Assembly (NCBI RefSeq): GCF_016654005.1 | Contig: NZ_JAEPWN010000002.1 | Span: forward strand, 406,977-470,976 | Reading direction: 5' to 3' | DNA from: Brevundimonas nasdae | GTDB taxonomy: Bacteria; Pseudomonadota; Alphaproteobacteria; Caulobacterales; Caulobacteraceae | DNA: 64,000 nt | Shown here: positions 20,751-30,356 of the stretch, piece by piece | Numbering within the stretch: position 1 is the first letter of the stretch | How the letters are laid out: every line of letters starts with the position of its first letter | The notes under the pieces: generated by a model | What the model was told of the DNA's origin: nothing | Database searches by the model: none | The model's input: the letters and a program-made list of their open reading frames with translations, nothing else | Program-made: the position numbers and the translations under genes

Positions 20751-21449
20751 ATGCGCACGAAGATTGTCTCACTGGCCGCCGCCCTCGCCTTCGCAGGCCT
20801 GGCCGCGCCGATGGCCGCCGAAGCCCAGAGCTACTACGGCTACACCCAGAACTACGGCACCGGCGCCTATGGCCGCCCGTACAACTATGACAACCGCGGC
20901 TATCAGTATGATCCGTGCCAGACCCAACGTCAGGGCCGCACCGGCGCGGGCGCCGTCATCGGCGGCGGCGCGGGCGCCGTCATCGGCTCGCAACTGGCTG
21001 CACGCGGCCGCCGCACCGAGGGCAGCGTCCTGGGCGGCGTCGTCGGCGCCCTGATCGGCTCTCAAGTAGGCCGCAGCAGCGCGGACAACTGCGACTATCG
21101 TCAGGACGGCTACTATAACCAGGGCTATCAGGGCGGCGGCTATTACAACCGCCAGCCGGTCTACACCCAGCCCCAGTATGGCTACAGCCAGCAGACCTAC
21201 GGCTATTACGACAACCGTTACGCGGGCGATCAGGGCTACAGCTACGGCTACGACCAGTACGACCGTAACGACTACGCCCGCGATGACCGCGGCTATTACA
21301 ACGACCGGTCGCAGCCGGTTCAGTCCTATCAGAACTCAGATGGATGCCGTCTCGCCGAGAGCGAAATCCGTCTGCCGGATGGTCGTCGCGACACCCGCTA
21401 TGTGCGGACCTGCCCCGACCAGTACGGCCGCTATCGCGTCGTCGATTAA
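20751..21449 (+). CDS. secreted glycine-zipper, Tyr/Gly-rich envelope protein
   Basis: The 232-aa protein has a signal peptide (cleavage expected after AEAQ, about residue 26). A glycine-zipper block follows (GAGAVIGGGAGAVIGSQLAARG, GGVVGALIGSQVG; about 65-112) like outer-membrane 2TM domains. The middle is rich in Tyr, Gly, Asp and Gln (QGYQGGGYYNRQ and similar). The C-terminal part is a small Cys-containing domain (DGCRLAESEI, VRTCPDQYGRYRVVD). It is probably an envelope structural or stress protein. A terminator follows. Confidence 0.75.
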   Translation: MRTKIVSLAAALAFAGLAAPMAAEAQSYYGYTQNYGTGAYGRPYNYDNRGYQYDPCQTQRQGRTGAGAVIGGGAGAVIGSQLAARGRRTEGSVLGGVVGALIGSQVGRSSADNCDYRQDGYYNQGYQGGGYYNRQPVYTQPQYGYSQQTYGYYDNRYAGDQGYSYGYDQYDRNDYARDDRGYYNDRSQPVQSYQNSDGCRLAESEIRLPDGRRDTRYVRTCPDQYGRYRVVD

Positions 21450-21484
21450 TAATCAGCCCCCCTGTCGATCGACGACGTGACGGG

Positions 21485-21525
21485 AACCGCCGGAGGATCA
21501 GTCCTTCGGCGGTTTCTCCATTTTT
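21485..21525 (+). terminator. Rho-independent terminator after the glycine-zipper gene
   Basis: The arms at 21485-21497 and 21502-21514 pair over 13 positions with one mismatch around a 4-nt loop. TTTCTCCATTTTT follows. Confidence 0.8.
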
Positions 21526-21590
21526 GTGGGCGCCTATCGCGCGGACGCGCTGCTTGAGGCGCATGTTGCTGGGCCTACCGCGTGGTCGCG

Positions 21591-22328
21591 CTACTTGAGG
21601 CCGTGTTTGGCCCATAGCAGGAACTCGACATTGCCGTCGCCTCCGGTGATCGGGCTTTCGGTCGTGGCCTGCACGGCCCAGCCGACGCCTTCCAGCCAGT
21701 CCGCGATGCGCTGCACCGCCGCCGTCTGGGCCTCACGGTCCTTGACCACGCCCTTCTTGCCGACGCCGCCAGGGCCATCCGCCTCGAACTGAGGTTTGAC
21801 CAGCGTCACCAGATCGGCGTCGTCCGCCGCCAGAGCCAAGGCCGCAGGCAGCACTTTCGACAGACTGATGAAGCTGGCGTCGCACACGATCAGGGACGGC
21901 GCCTGCGGGATCACCTCATTCGTCAGGTCCCGCGCATCGGTCCGCTCCAGATTGACGACGCGCGGATCGCTGGCGACCCGGTCATGCATCTGGCCAAAGC
22001 CGACATCGACGGCGAAAACCCTGGCCGCGCCACGATCCAGACAGACCTCGGTGAAGCCGCCGGTCGAGGCCCCGACGTCCAGCGCCACGCGGCCCTCGAC
22101 CACTATCGGCCACAGACCCAGGGCGTGATCCAGCTTCAAGGCGCCGCGCCCGACCCAGCGATGCGCGGGCTGGGCCTCCAGCACCGCGTCCTCGGCGATC
22201 TGCTCGGACGGCTTTTGCACCGTAACGCCATCGGCGACGACCAGACCGGCCTCGATCGCCGCCCTGGCCCGCGCGCGGCTGTCGAACAGACCGCGCGTGA
22301 CCAGAAGCTGGTCGATACGGGTCTTCAC
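21591..22328 (-). CDS. tlyA: TlyA family rRNA 2'-O-methyltransferase
   Basis: The 245-aa protein has an N-terminal S4 RNA-binding domain ([22 protein letters not shown], residues 4-25 onward) and an FtsJ-like methyltransferase domain with SAM site [17 protein letters not shown]. The catalytic region includes [10 protein letters not shown]. TlyA enzymes methylate ribosomal RNA riboses; the hemolysin name is historical. The start overlaps the valS stop by 4 nt. Confidence 0.93.
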   Translation of the reverse strand: MKTRIDQLLVTRGLFDSRARARAAIEAGLVVADGVTVQKPSEQIAEDAVLEAQPAHRWVGRGALKLDHALGLWPIVVEGRVALDVGASTGGFTEVCLDRGAARVFAVDVGFGQMHDRVASDPRVVNLERTDARDLTNEVIPQAPSLIVCDASFISLSKVLPAALALAADDADLVTLVKPQFEADGPGGVGKKGVVKDREAQTAAVQRIADWLEGVGWAVQATTESPITGGDGNVEFLLWAKHGLK

Positions 22329-25072
22329 CCGATCTCGCTGAGACGCGCCAGCGCGGCCTGCAGCTTGACCTTGCCGGCCTCAGCTTCGGCCAGCTTGGCG
22401 CGCTGCTCGTCCACCACTTCCGGTGCGGCGCGCGAGACGAAGTTGGGGTTGCCCAGCTTCTTGTTCACGTGGCCGATATCGCTGTCGAAGGCGGCGATTT
22501 CCTTCTCCAGACGCGCCCGTTCGGCGGTCAGGTCGATGATGCCCGCCAAGGACAGGGCGATGGTCGAACCGCCGGACACGAAGGTCACGGCGCCCGTCGG
22601 CGCAGCATCCGCCGAACCGACCTCGGACACACGGCCCAGAGTCAGGATCAGGTCTCGGTGACGGGTGATCCGCTCGGCGGTCGCGGCGTCGGGTGCGACG
22701 AAGGCCAGCGGCGGCTTGGCCGACGGCGGCACGTTCATCTCCGCCCGCAGGCCGCGGATTTCACCGACCAGATCGACCAGCCAGCCAATCTCGGCCTCGG
22801 CCGAGGCGTCGACGAAGGCGTCCGGCAGCACCGGCCATTCGGCGCCGATCAGCAGACCGTCGCGCGCCGGGCCTTCCTTGCCGAGTTCCGCCCACAGCTC
22901 TTCAGTGATGAAGGGCATGACCGGGTGCAGCAGCTTCAGCGTCTGGTCCAGCGTCCAGGCGGTCATGGCCCGCGTCTCGGCCTTGGCGGCTTCATCGGCG
23001 CCGTTGAAGACCGGCTTGGCCAGTTCCAGATACCAGTCGCAGAAGACGTTCCAGACGAAGCGGTAAAGCGCCCCTGCTGCGTCATCGAACCGGCCGCCCT
23101 CGATGGCCTCGGACACGGCGCGTTCGGCCTTGGTCAGTTCGCCACGGATCCAGCGGTTGATCGTCTGTTCCACGGCGGCGGGATCAAAGCCCTCGACGCG
23201 GCGCGCCTCGTTCATCTGGCTGAAGCGGGCGGCGTTCCACAGCTTGGTGCCGAAGTTGCGGTAGCCCTCGATCCGCTGTTTCGACAGCTTGATGTCGCGC
23301 GTGCCCGACAGGATGGCCATGGTGAAGCGCAACGGGTCGGCGCCCAGCTCGTCGATGATGCCCAGCGGGTCAATGACGTTGCCCTTGGACTTCGACATCT
23401 TCTGACCCTTCTCGTCGCGGACCAGACCGTTGATGATCACGCGCTTGAAGGGAACTTCGCCGTCCATGAAATGAAGGCCCATCATCATCATCCGGGCGAC
23501 CCAGAAGAAGATGATGTCCGCCGCCGTGACCAGGTCGCTGGTCGGATAGAACCGCTCCAGATCCTCGGTCTTCTCGGGCCAGCCCATGGTCGAGAACGGC
23601 CACAGGGCCGAGCTGAACCAGGTGTCCAGAACGTCCTCGTCCTGGGTCAGGACGACTTCGGAGTCATAGTCGGCCATCGCCTGTTCGCGGGCGTCGGCTT
23701 CCGTCTCGGCGACATAGATTTCGCCGTTCGGACCGTACCAGGCCGGGATGCGGTGGCCCCACCACAGCTGGCGCGAAATGCACCACGGCTCGATGTTGCG
23801 CAGCCACTCGAAGTAGATCTTCTCGTAGGATTTCGGCTCAAACACCGTCGTGCCGGTCTCGACTGCGGCAAGCGCGGGCTGGGCCAGGGTGTGGGCGTCA
23901 ACGTACCACTGGTCCGTCAGCCACGGCTCGATGACCACGCCGGAGCGATCGCCGTGCGGGACGACGTGCTTGGTCTTCTCGATCTCGCGCAGCCAGCCGT
24001 CTTCTTCAGCGCGGGCGACGATGGCTTTGCGCGCAGCGAAGCGGTCCAGCCCCACCAGTTCAGCAGGGATTTCCGGCACGTCATCAGCGACGATGCGGGC
24101 GAAGGCGTCCAGAATATTCAAGGCCGCCAGCCCTGCCCGCTTGCCGACGCCGAAGTCGTTGAAGTCGTGCGCAGGCGTGATCTTCACCGCGCCCGAACCC
24201 TTGGTCGGATCGGCGTAGTCGTCGGCGACGATGGGGATGCGGCGGCCGGTGATCGGCAGGGTCACGAACTTGCCCACCAGACCTGCGTAACGCTCGTCCT
24301 CAGGGTGAACCGCTACGCCGGTGTCGCCCAGCATGGTCTCGGGCCGGGTCGTGGCCACGACGATGAAGTCGCGGGTTTCGAACTCGGTGGCCTTGCCGCC
24401 CTCATCGAAGGCGACGGGGTGTTCATAGGTCACGCCATCGGCCAACGGATAGGCGAAGTGCCAGTAGGCGCCGTCCACCTCGCGCTGCTCGACCTCCAGG
24501 TCCGAGATGGCGGTCTGGAAATGGGGGTCCCAGTTCACCAGACGCTTGTCGCGATAGATCAGGCCGTCCTTGTGCAACTGCACGAAGACCTTGCGGACGG
24601 CGGCGTTCAGCCCCTCGTCCAGCGTGAACCGTTCACGCGACCAGTCGCATGACGCGCCCAGACGGCGCAGCTGGCGCACGATGGTGCCGCCCGATTCGGC
24701 CTTCCACTCCCACACCTTCTCGATGAAGGCGTCGCGGCCCATGTCGCGACGGCCGATATTGCCGCCCGCCGCCAGTTGGCGCTCGACCACCATCTGGGTC
24801 GCGATGCCCGCATGGTCCGTGCCGGGCAGCCACAGCACGGCCTTGCCCTTCATGCGGTGATAACGCGCCAGGATGTCCTGCAGCGTATTATTCAGCGCAT
24901 GGCCGATGTGCAGGCTGCCCGTCACGTTCGGCGGAGGAATGACGATCGAATAGGCGTCGGCCGCTCCGTCCGTCTGGGCGGCGGCGCGCGGCGCGAACAG
25001 GCCGCTTTCCTCCCATTGGGCGTAAAGGCGTGGCTCGGCGGCCTGGGGTTCGAAGGTCTTCTCAAGCATCAT
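22325..25072 (-). CDS. valS: valyl-tRNA synthetase
   Basis: The 915-aa class I synthetase charges tRNA-Val and edits mischarged threonine. HIGH motif: [15 protein letters not shown] (about residues 49-63). KMSKS motif: [14 protein letters not shown]. The C-terminal coiled coil ([24 protein letters not shown]) is the ValS tRNA arm. Two ATG codons in tandem (25072, 25069) are possible starts. It overlaps tlyA downstream. The popZ terminator lies just before its ribosome site, so valS needs its own promoter or read-through. Confidence 0.97.
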   Translation of the reverse strand: MMLEKTFEPQAAEPRLYAQWEESGLFAPRAAAQTDGAADAYSIVIPPPNVTGSLHIGHALNNTLQDILARYHRMKGKAVLWLPGTDHAGIATQMVVERQLAAGGNIGRRDMGRDAFIEKVWEWKAESGGTIVRQLRRLGASCDWSRERFTLDEGLNAAVRKVFVQLHKDGLIYRDKRLVNWDPHFQTAISDLEVEQREVDGAYWHFAYPLADGVTYEHPVAFDEGGKATEFETRDFIVVATTRPETMLGDTGVAVHPEDERYAGLVGKFVTLPITGRRIPIVADDYADPTKGSGAVKITPAHDFNDFGVGKRAGLAALNILDAFARIVADDVPEIPAELVGLDRFAARKAIVARAEEDGWLREIEKTKHVVPHGDRSGVVIEPWLTDQWYVDAHTLAQPALAAVETGTTVFEPKSYEKIYFEWLRNIEPWCISRQLWWGHRIPAWYGPNGEIYVAETEADAREQAMADYDSEVVLTQDEDVLDTWFSSALWPFSTMGWPEKTEDLERFYPTSDLVTAADIIFFWVARMMMMGLHFMDGEVPFKRVIINGLVRDEKGQKMSKSKGNVIDPLGIIDELGADPLRFTMAILSGTRDIKLSKQRIEGYRNFGTKLWNAARFSQMNEARRVEGFDPAAVEQTINRWIRGELTKAERAVSEAIEGGRFDDAAGALYRFVWNVFCDWYLELAKPVFNGADEAAKAETRAMTAWTLDQTLKLLHPVMPFITEELWAELGKEGPARDGLLIGAEWPVLPDAFVDASAEAEIGWLVDLVGEIRGLRAEMNVPPSAKPPLAFVAPDAATAERITRHRDLILTLGRVSEVGSADAAPTGAVTFVSGGSTIALSLAGIIDLTAERARLEKEIAAFDSDIGHVNKKLGNPNFVSRAAPEVVDEQRAKLAEAEAGKVKLQAALARLSEIG

Positions 25073-25083
25073 CTGGTCTCGAA

Positions 25084-25114
25084 TGAGAAAGGGCGGCTCC
25101 TGCGGGAGCCGCCC
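25084..25114 (-). terminator. Rho-independent terminator of popZ
   Basis: Perfect arms GGGCGGCTCC (25091-25100) and GGAGCCGCCC (25105-25114) are followed on the minus strand by TTTCTCATT. It lies between the popZ stop and the valS start. Confidence 0.75.
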
Positions 25115-25142
25115 CTCAAATAGTCTGCGGTCAACTGAAGGG

Positions 25143-25757
25143 CTAGGCGCTGCGCGCGATGCGTTCGACTTCCTTTTGCACAGCGTCTTGAACGATCCCC
25201 GGCAGGTTGGCGTCCAACCACTGTTTCAACAGCGGGCGCAGCATTTCGCCGACCATGGCCTCGACCGTGTTGCCGCTGACGAAGGGCAGATCGCTCGTTG
25301 CGGCTGGCGCGGGTTCCGGCTTCTTGAAGCTGGCGGCCAGGCCGGCGAAGGCCGACGCGGCGCTGGCGGCGGCGCTTTCGCCGACCAGGGCGTCATAAGT
25401 CGGCGCGGGTTCCGGGGCGGGCGCAGGCTCAGGCTCGCGGGCATAGACGGGCGCCAGCTCGGGCTCGGCGTAGTAAGGTTCGGGCTCCGGTTCAGGCGTG
25501 ACGTCGACAACGTCCAGATCGCCGATGCTTTCCGCAGCGGGCGCCTCATAACGGTCCGTCAGGTCCAGCACATCGTCCTCGATGGCTTCGGCCGCGATCT
25601 CGTGCGCGGGTTCAGCAGGTGCGACCGGCTCGGGCGCGGGTTCCGGCGCCACGGCTGCAGGCGGGGTTTCAGCCGGGGCTTCGTCTTCAGAAATGATCCG
25701 GCGGATCGACGCCAGGATCTCTTCCATCGTGGGTTCCTGAGCGGACTGATCGGTCAT
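25143..25757 (-). CDS. popZ: polar organizing protein PopZ (DUF2497)
   Basis: The gene encodes 204 aa from ATG 25757. The N-terminal helix [20 protein letters not shown] is the conserved PopZ client-binding region. A long Pro/Glu/Ala-rich disordered linker (about 27-125) follows. The C-terminal helices ([37 protein letters not shown]) drive oligomerisation. In Caulobacter PopZ forms a polar microdomain that anchors the ParB-bound origin and recruits cell-cycle kinases. Length and architecture match the family. Confidence 0.95.
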   Translation of the reverse strand: MTDQSAQEPTMEEILASIRRIISEDEAPAETPPAAVAPEPAPEPVAPAEPAHEIAAEAIEDDVLDLTDRYEAPAAESIGDLDVVDVTPEPEPEPYYAEPELAPVYAREPEPAPAPEPAPTYDALVGESAAASAASAFAGLAASFKKPEPAPAATSDLPFVSGNTVEAMVGEMLRPLLKQWLDANLPGIVQDAVQKEVERIARSA

Positions 25758-25783
25758 GTCTAAACCTTGTGGAAGGCCGGAAG

Positions 25784-25813
25784 AAAAACGGCGCCGGGCG
25801 AAAACCCGACGCC
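25784..25813 (-). terminator. Rho-independent terminator between the tolC-type gene and popZ
   Basis: GGCGCCGGG (25790-25798) pairs with CCCGACGCC (25805-25813) with one G-U, followed on the minus strand by GTTTTTCTT. A second hairpin (AACGCCCGT / ACGGGCGTT) lies at about 25829-25855. Confidence 0.7.
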
Positions 25814-25883
25814 GATCTGTTGTCGTCGCATCAACGCCCGTCAGAATCAACGGGCGTTTTAGGGGACTTCAGCCCCCAAAGCT

Positions 25884-27389
25884 TCAGTTGCGCGGGGCGG
25901 TCCGCACAACCTCGCCCTTCAACTGGGTGTCGATCGGGGCGTCCGGCGCGTCGCTGGCGGCGACGATCGGGGGCGAGGCCACGCGATCCAGCGCCTCGAT
26001 CACGCCGTCCCAAGGCAGTGCGCCGCGATTGCGGACGTGGTCATAGTTCGCCTTCGCGTCATAGACGTCCAGATCCGCATTCAGGTTCGGACCTTCCAAC
26101 TGGCCCATGGCCTTCAACAGCGAGGCGCGCGCGACATATTCGGCCGCCTTGGCGTTGGCCAAAGCGGTCTGGGCCGAACGCAGGGTCACTTCCTGCTGCA
26201 GCACGTCCAGCGTGGTGCGCAGGCCGACCTGGGCCTCCTGGCGCACGCCTTCGGCGGCGACCGATGCGGCGCGAACCGCTTCGTTGCCCGCCGCGACGCC
26301 AGAGCGGGTCGACAGAACCTGCGCATAGGCCGTGCTGACGTCCTGCAACACCGCACGACGCTGACCCTCAACGCCGATCTGGGCCGCGTTGGCGCGCTCC
26401 AGCGCCTGGGCGACGCGCGACTGGTTCAGGCCGCCGGTGAACAGCGGCACCGACAGGGTCGCCCCCGCCTGGAAGCTGCGACGGTCGGTCAGTTCGCCCA
26501 GATCGCCAAGATCATTGGTCGAACCGCCGTAGGAGGCGGTGGCGCGAACCGACGGCAGATACTCGGAACGGGCGGCGGCGACAGCGGCCTCGGCGCCCTG
26601 CTGGTTGTAGATGGCGGCCAGAACACCCGGATTGCGGCCCAGCGCCGTCTCCATCGCGGCGTCGAAGTCCGTCGGCACTGCAGGCAGGGCCGGAGCCGCC
26701 TCCAGATCAGTCGGCGACTGGCCGATCACGGCGGCATAGGCCGCGCGCGACGACGACAGTTGCGCCTGGGCGTTGGCCAGGTCGGCCTCGGACTGCGCCA
26801 GCGAGGCCTCGGCCTGGGCGACGTCGGTGCGGGTGATCTCACCCACTTCGAAACGGGCGCTGGTTTCCTGAAGCTGGCGTTGCAGCACGGTCAGGTTTTC
26901 CTGGCGGATGCGCAGGATCTCCATGTCGCGCGACACGTTCACATAGGCCTGGATCACCGACAGCAGGACCGTCTGTTCGATATCACGCAGGTTCTCGCGG
27001 CCAGCCAGCACATTGGCGCGGGCCTGGTCGATGGCGCGGGTGGTGCGGCCTGCGGTCCACAGGTTCTGCGAGACACTGACGCCGACGTTGCCGCCGTTCG
27101 TGTCGGTGTCGCCCGCAATGGTCACGCCGTTGACGGTCGTGTCCGGCGCCCAGGTGCGGGTGTAATTGGCGCCGGCCGAGGCGCTGAGCGTGGGGCGCAG
27201 ACCCGAACGCGCCTGCACCACCGTCTCGTCCAGAGCGCGCTGGTTGGCGCGCTGGGCCAACAGGTTGGGATTGGTGCGATAGGCCAGAGCAATCGCTTCC
27301 TGCAGGGTTTCGGCCCATGCAGGCGCGCCCAATCCGCTCACAAGAGCCACCACAGCGGCCGAGGCCAGCACACGCGAGCGTTTCAACAT
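25884..27389 (-). CDS. tolC: TolC-family outer membrane efflux/secretion channel
   Basis: The gene encodes 501 aa from ATG 27389 with AAGGA upstream. A clear signal peptide ends at PAWAE (about residue 27). Two repeats of the outer membrane efflux protein fold follow, with long helices such as EASLAQSEADLANAQAQL and the typical start TLQEAIALAYRTNPNL. It forms the outer membrane part of type I secretion or RND efflux; related Caulobacter proteins serve S-layer export. Its partners are not in this window. Confidence 0.92.
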   Translation of the reverse strand: MLKRSRVLASAAVVALVSGLGAPAWAETLQEAIALAYRTNPNLLAQRANQRALDETVVQARSGLRPTLSASAGANYTRTWAPDTTVNGVTIAGDTDTNGGNVGVSVSQNLWTAGRTTRAIDQARANVLAGRENLRDIEQTVLLSVIQAYVNVSRDMEILRIRQENLTVLQRQLQETSARFEVGEITRTDVAQAEASLAQSEADLANAQAQLSSSRAAYAAVIGQSPTDLEAAPALPAVPTDFDAAMETALGRNPGVLAAIYNQQGAEAAVAAARSEYLPSVRATASYGGSTNDLGDLGELTDRRSFQAGATLSVPLFTGGLNQSRVAQALERANAAQIGVEGQRRAVLQDVSTAYAQVLSTRSGVAAGNEAVRAASVAAEGVRQEAQVGLRTTLDVLQQEVTLRSAQTALANAKAAEYVARASLLKAMGQLEGPNLNADLDVYDAKANYDHVRNRGALPWDGVIEALDRVASPPIVAASDAPDAPIDTQLKGEVVRTAPRN

Positions 27390-27523
27390 TGTCCGTCCTT
27401 GCCTGACGCTCCCCCAGGAGCGCCCGATGTTACGCCAGCGTAACTGCGGCCTCACTCGACCATACGCCAGTTAAGTTTTTTTCACGCTCGCGGCCGCGAT
27501 TTCCTTCGCGGCTGCAAAAACGA

Positions 27524-28153
27524 TTACAGCGCGAAGGTAGGAGCCGGCGTCAGGGCTGCAAGAACCGCAGGCGACGAATCGAAAAGTTCACGGCGTGACA
27601 GGCCTTCACGCCCCTTCACATACAGGGCCGCCTTGCCGATGGCGCCGCGACGCTCGACCGCCACGATACGACCGCCCGGACGCAGCGCCGCGCCCCAGCT
27701 TTCCGGCAGGGCGGCGACGCCGCCCTCGCAGACGATCACGTCCCAGCCCTCGCCCGTCGGCTGGTCCAACGGCGCAACCACCGTGGCCACGCCTTCGGCG
27801 GCCAGGGCCTCGCCCACGACATCGAATACGGCCTGATCGGCTTCCTGCGCGGTGACGCTCAGGCCCATGCGGGCCAGGACGGCGGCGGCGTAAGGGGCCG
27901 CGATGGCCAGCGCCTTCTCGCCTTCGCGCGCATCGGCGGCCTGCAGCAGCTTGGCCACATCACGCGCCGGCATCAAGCGACGCTCGCCCGCGATGACGAC
28001 GGCTTCTTCGGAATAGGCGGCGAAGGCGCGGTCCGACGCACAGAATGATTCGCGCGGCACGGCCAGCATGGCCAAGTGAATCGCGCGCTCAGTCACGTCG
28101 TTCACCCGCACCTGCGAGTCGACCATAGCCTTGCGCTCTGCGGTGAAATCCAT
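27524..28153 (-). CDS. PCMT-like methyltransferase family protein
   Basis: The 209-aa protein resembles the protein-L-isoaspartate O-methyltransferase family (MVDSQVRVNDVTERAIHLAM, VPRESF, MPARDVAKLLQ). The SAM-binding glycine motif expected after ALAIAAPYAAAVLARMG is poor, so methyltransferase activity is doubtful. Such genes are commonly found directly upstream of tolC in alphaproteobacteria, as here. Confidence 0.8.
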   Translation of the reverse strand: MDFTAERKAMVDSQVRVNDVTERAIHLAMLAVPRESFCASDRAFAAYSEEAVVIAGERRLMPARDVAKLLQAADAREGEKALAIAAPYAAAVLARMGLSVTAQEADQAVFDVVGEALAAEGVATVVAPLDQPTGEGWDVIVCEGGVAALPESWGAALRPGGRIVAVERRGAIGKAALYVKGREGLSRRELFDSSPAVLAALTPAPTFAL

Positions 28154-28287
28154 CTGTAAACAGCCTTTGACGATGATCCGGGAGGAATTCTGCCGCGCTT
28201 ATAGGTCCGTGCGTTGCAGCGGACAATCCGATCTGATAGCGAACGCCCCTCGCGATGACCGCCCCCGCAAAAAACGGGGAACAAAGC

Positions 28288-28361
28288 GGCCTGATGGCGG
28301 AGTGGTGACGCAGAGGACTGCAAATCCTTGCACCCGGGTTCGATTCCCGGTCAGGCCTCCA
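28288..28361 (+). tRNA. tRNA-Cys (GCA)
   Basis: The 74-nt cloverleaf includes an encoded CCA end. The acceptor stem GGCCTGA pairs perfectly with TCAGGCC, the anticodon loop is CTGCAAA with anticodon GCA, and the T arm is CCGGG-TTCGATT-CCCGG. The prophage integrase gene ends 16 bp beyond, making the 3' end of this tRNA the probable attachment site. The tRNA stays intact after integration. Confidence 0.97.
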
Positions 28362-28377
28362 TCGCGATTTCAACGAG

Positions 28378-29481
28378 TTAGCCGCCCTTCGGGGCGGCTT
28401 TCTTGCTTTCAGTTTGCAATTCAGTTTGCAGGTTTTGTTCGCCGTTCGGCCCGTAATATCTGCGCCAGAGCCGATTTGCGTTGGCGATAGCGACACTCAG
28501 GCGGTCGACATAAGCGCTCTGGGCCCCCTCCTCCCCCTTCACTTTATGTCCGCTGCACAGGGCAGTTTCTTCGGCGGTCCAGCCCAAGGTGCGCCTGCGA
28601 GTGATGAATGTGCCCCGGAGATCATGGAAGGTCCGACCTGTAATCCCGGCCTCCGCGCACGAATCACGGAAGGCGGCGCGGAGGCCGTTGCCCTTCAAGT
28701 CCCATGGCTTTCCGTCCGCCTTGTTGAGCAGCATCACCGAATCAGTCGCGGGAAACTCGTTCAGGACGGTCCGTAGCCTGGGGGAGATCGGGATCGCGAC
28801 CGGCGTTCCGTTCTTCAACCTGCGCGAAACAAGCACCTCGCCTTGAACCGCTGACTTAGGGAGGACCAACAGATCCTGTTGAGATAGTCCCGTCTCGACC
28901 GCGACGGTCGCGACCCATCGCAACGGGTCAGACGCCTTGGCGTGCAGGTCGGCCTCCTGTTCAGGCGTCCAGACATTCTCGCGCCGGTTGGCGGCATACA
29001 CGTCACTGACGCCCGCAGCCCGGTTATGGTCGATCAGCCCGCGCCGAACGCTCCACGTCAGCATCGCAGCAAGGACCGAGATCGCATAGTCCGCCTGGCG
29101 GGGAGACGCCTTGGCCATATCGTCCCGCCAACGATAGATGTGATCGCTGATCTGCGGCGCGTTCATTGCGCCAATCGACAGCTTGCCGAACTTCGCCTGG
29201 ACCTTGTCCAACTGGCGGCGATAGTCGCGCTGAGTCAACGGACGCAACTTTTCGAACTCAGCCGATGACTTGTAGCGCCAGATCAGGAAAGCGACTTTCC
29301 CCTCGGTCGGCGTGCGGCGCAGCAGTTCAGCCAAGCGAATATGGAAGTCGGGCGAACCCTCCCGGCCTAAAGCCTCCATGCCAGGACCCCGACCAAGATA
29401 GCCGTATCTGACCACCTCCCCGCTCGCGAGGCGCTTCTTGGTAAACCAGACGCCCTTAGGCAGCGTCGCTCGAGTTTTCAC
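28378..29481 (-). CDS. int: tyrosine-recombinase integrase of the prophage
   Basis: The 367-aa protein starts at GTG 29481 and has a SAM-like core-binding domain (about residues 65-150) and a C-terminal catalytic domain. Box II is visible as TFHDLRGTF (His-X2-Arg), then LCSGHKVKG, and the nucleophile is probably Tyr in SAYVDRLS. The box I position, normally an Arg in a TGLR-type motif, reads TGLSQQDLL, so the first catalytic Arg is not where expected. It should recombine attP with the tRNA-Cys 3' end. It is the last gene of the leftward operon. Confidence 0.92.
   Translation of the reverse strand: MKTRATLPKGVWFTKKRLASGEVVRYGYLGRGPGMEALGREGSPDFHIRLAELLRRTPTEGKVAFLIWRYKSSAEFEKLRPLTQRDYRRQLDKVQAKFGKLSIGAMNAPQISDHIYRWRDDMAKASPRQADYAISVLAAMLTWSVRRGLIDHNRAAGVSDVYAANRRENVWTPEQEADLHAKASDPLRWVATVAVETGLSQQDLLVLPKSAVQGEVLVSRRLKNGTPVAIPISPRLRTVLNEFPATDSVMLLNKADGKPWDLKGNGLRAAFRDSCAEAGITGRTFHDLRGTFITRRRTLGWTAEETALCSGHKVKGEEGAQSAYVDRLSVAIANANRLWRRYYGPNGEQNLQTELQTESKKAAPKGG
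28381..28410 (+). terminator. terminator of tRNA-Cys inside the integrase 3' end
   Basis: Perfect 7-bp stem GCCGCCC (28381-28387), TTCG tetraloop, GGGCGGC (28392-28398), then TTTCTTGCTTTC. It overlaps the last codons of the convergent integrase gene. Confidence 0.85.
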
Positions 29482-29662
29482 GCGCCCACGCCTCTATCTC
29501 GCTTGCCACGTCATGGCCGGCGTCATTTGCAGCCGTCATCGGCCGGACTTTCACGACGGGTTTTCCATCGTCATCGAAGGTGATTTCATAGTTCTCCACC
29601 CCTGCCTCACGCATGGCAAGCGCGGCGCGGGTCAGTTCTGTTTTCCGAAAACGAGCGCTCAT
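29456..29662 (-). CDS. small phage protein, unknown
   Basis: The gene encodes 68 aa from ATG 29662, which overlaps the stop of the upstream nuclease gene (ATGA); a TTG two codons earlier is less likely. It has a basic N-terminus (MSARFRKTELTRAALAMREAG) and a beta-like segment (YEITFDDDGKPVVKV). Its position directly before int would fit an excisionase or directionality factor, but no HTH is recognised. Confidence 0.7.
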   Translation of the reverse strand: MSARFRKTELTRAALAMREAGVENYEITFDDDGKPVVKVRPMTAANDAGHDVASEIEAWARENSSDAA

Positions 29663-30078
29663 TCCCAAACACCCCTTCTCTCTCGACGGGCCTGATCCTC
29701 TTCACGTCGGTAAGGATCGCCGAAGTTGGTTTCGCTGATGGCCAGACCCTCACGCACAAGGGTTCGGCCCAGGTCACGACCGTTGACCGTGCAGACTGCG
29801 ACGTTGCGCCGGTATCGATCGGTCGAGGTCACGGAACACCGGGCCCCGTTGGCGGCGAGACGACGGGCGCGCTGGGTTGCCCGATCCGCTGACGCGCGGG
29901 CGACCGGCGAGCAGGCCCAGACGTCGGGGCGCTGGCGGCACCGGGTGAACGGCGCGACCTCACCGGCATCAATCCCAGCCAGGCGGACGCGGTGACGCTC
30001 GCCGTCTGAGGTGACACAACGCCCGCTATCCCCATCTGACATCGCGAGCGTCACGCAGATCAGTACGGTGGAGATCAT
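29659..30078 (-). CDS. thermonuclease (SNase-like) family protein
   Basis: The 139-aa protein has a signal-peptide-like hydrophobic N-terminus (MISTVLICVTLAMS). The SNase fold follows: GERHRVRLAGIDAGEVA, then RYRRNVAVCTVNGRDLGRTLVREGLA. The family cuts DNA or RNA with calcium, but the arrangement of catalytic Arg and Glu residues is only partly clear here. It may act in the periplasm. It overlaps both neighbours by 4 nt. Confidence 0.8.
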   Translation of the reverse strand: MISTVLICVTLAMSDGDSGRCVTSDGERHRVRLAGIDAGEVAPFTRCRQRPDVWACSPVARASADRATQRARRLAANGARCSVTSTDRYRRNVAVCTVNGRDLGRTLVREGLAISETNFGDPYRREEDQARRERRGVWE

Positions 30079-30356
30079 TCGACCACCTGTAGGCCGTGGG
30101 TCGCGTGATGGAACTTCACTTCGGCCTGCTGGTGGAAGTCGTCCTGAGAGCTGCCCCAGGGGCGCGGCGCATGTGCAAGCACGTCTGCCGGTTCCTCACG
30201 ATGAAGATGCTCATACACGAGGTCGTCAGGCGTCCTTTCGTCCACGGTCAGGACTACGATCGATCCGTTCGGATCAGCAATGTGAACGCTGAGGTCGCCA
30301 GCGGCGTCGTACTTCATGATCACGACGGCTTGGATTTCGCGTTGTGCGGCGCTCAT
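30075..30356 (-). CDS. phage hypothetical protein
   Basis: The 93-aa protein has an N-terminal beta-rich half (IQAVVIMKYDAAGDLSVHIAD, SIVVLTVDE) and a His-rich C-terminal half. No family is recognised. It overlaps both neighbours by 4 nt. Confidence 0.65.
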   Translation of the reverse strand: MSAAQREIQAVVIMKYDAAGDLSVHIADPNGSIVVLTVDERTPDDLVYEHLHREEPADVLAHAPRPWGSSQDDFHQQAEVKFHHATHGLQVVE

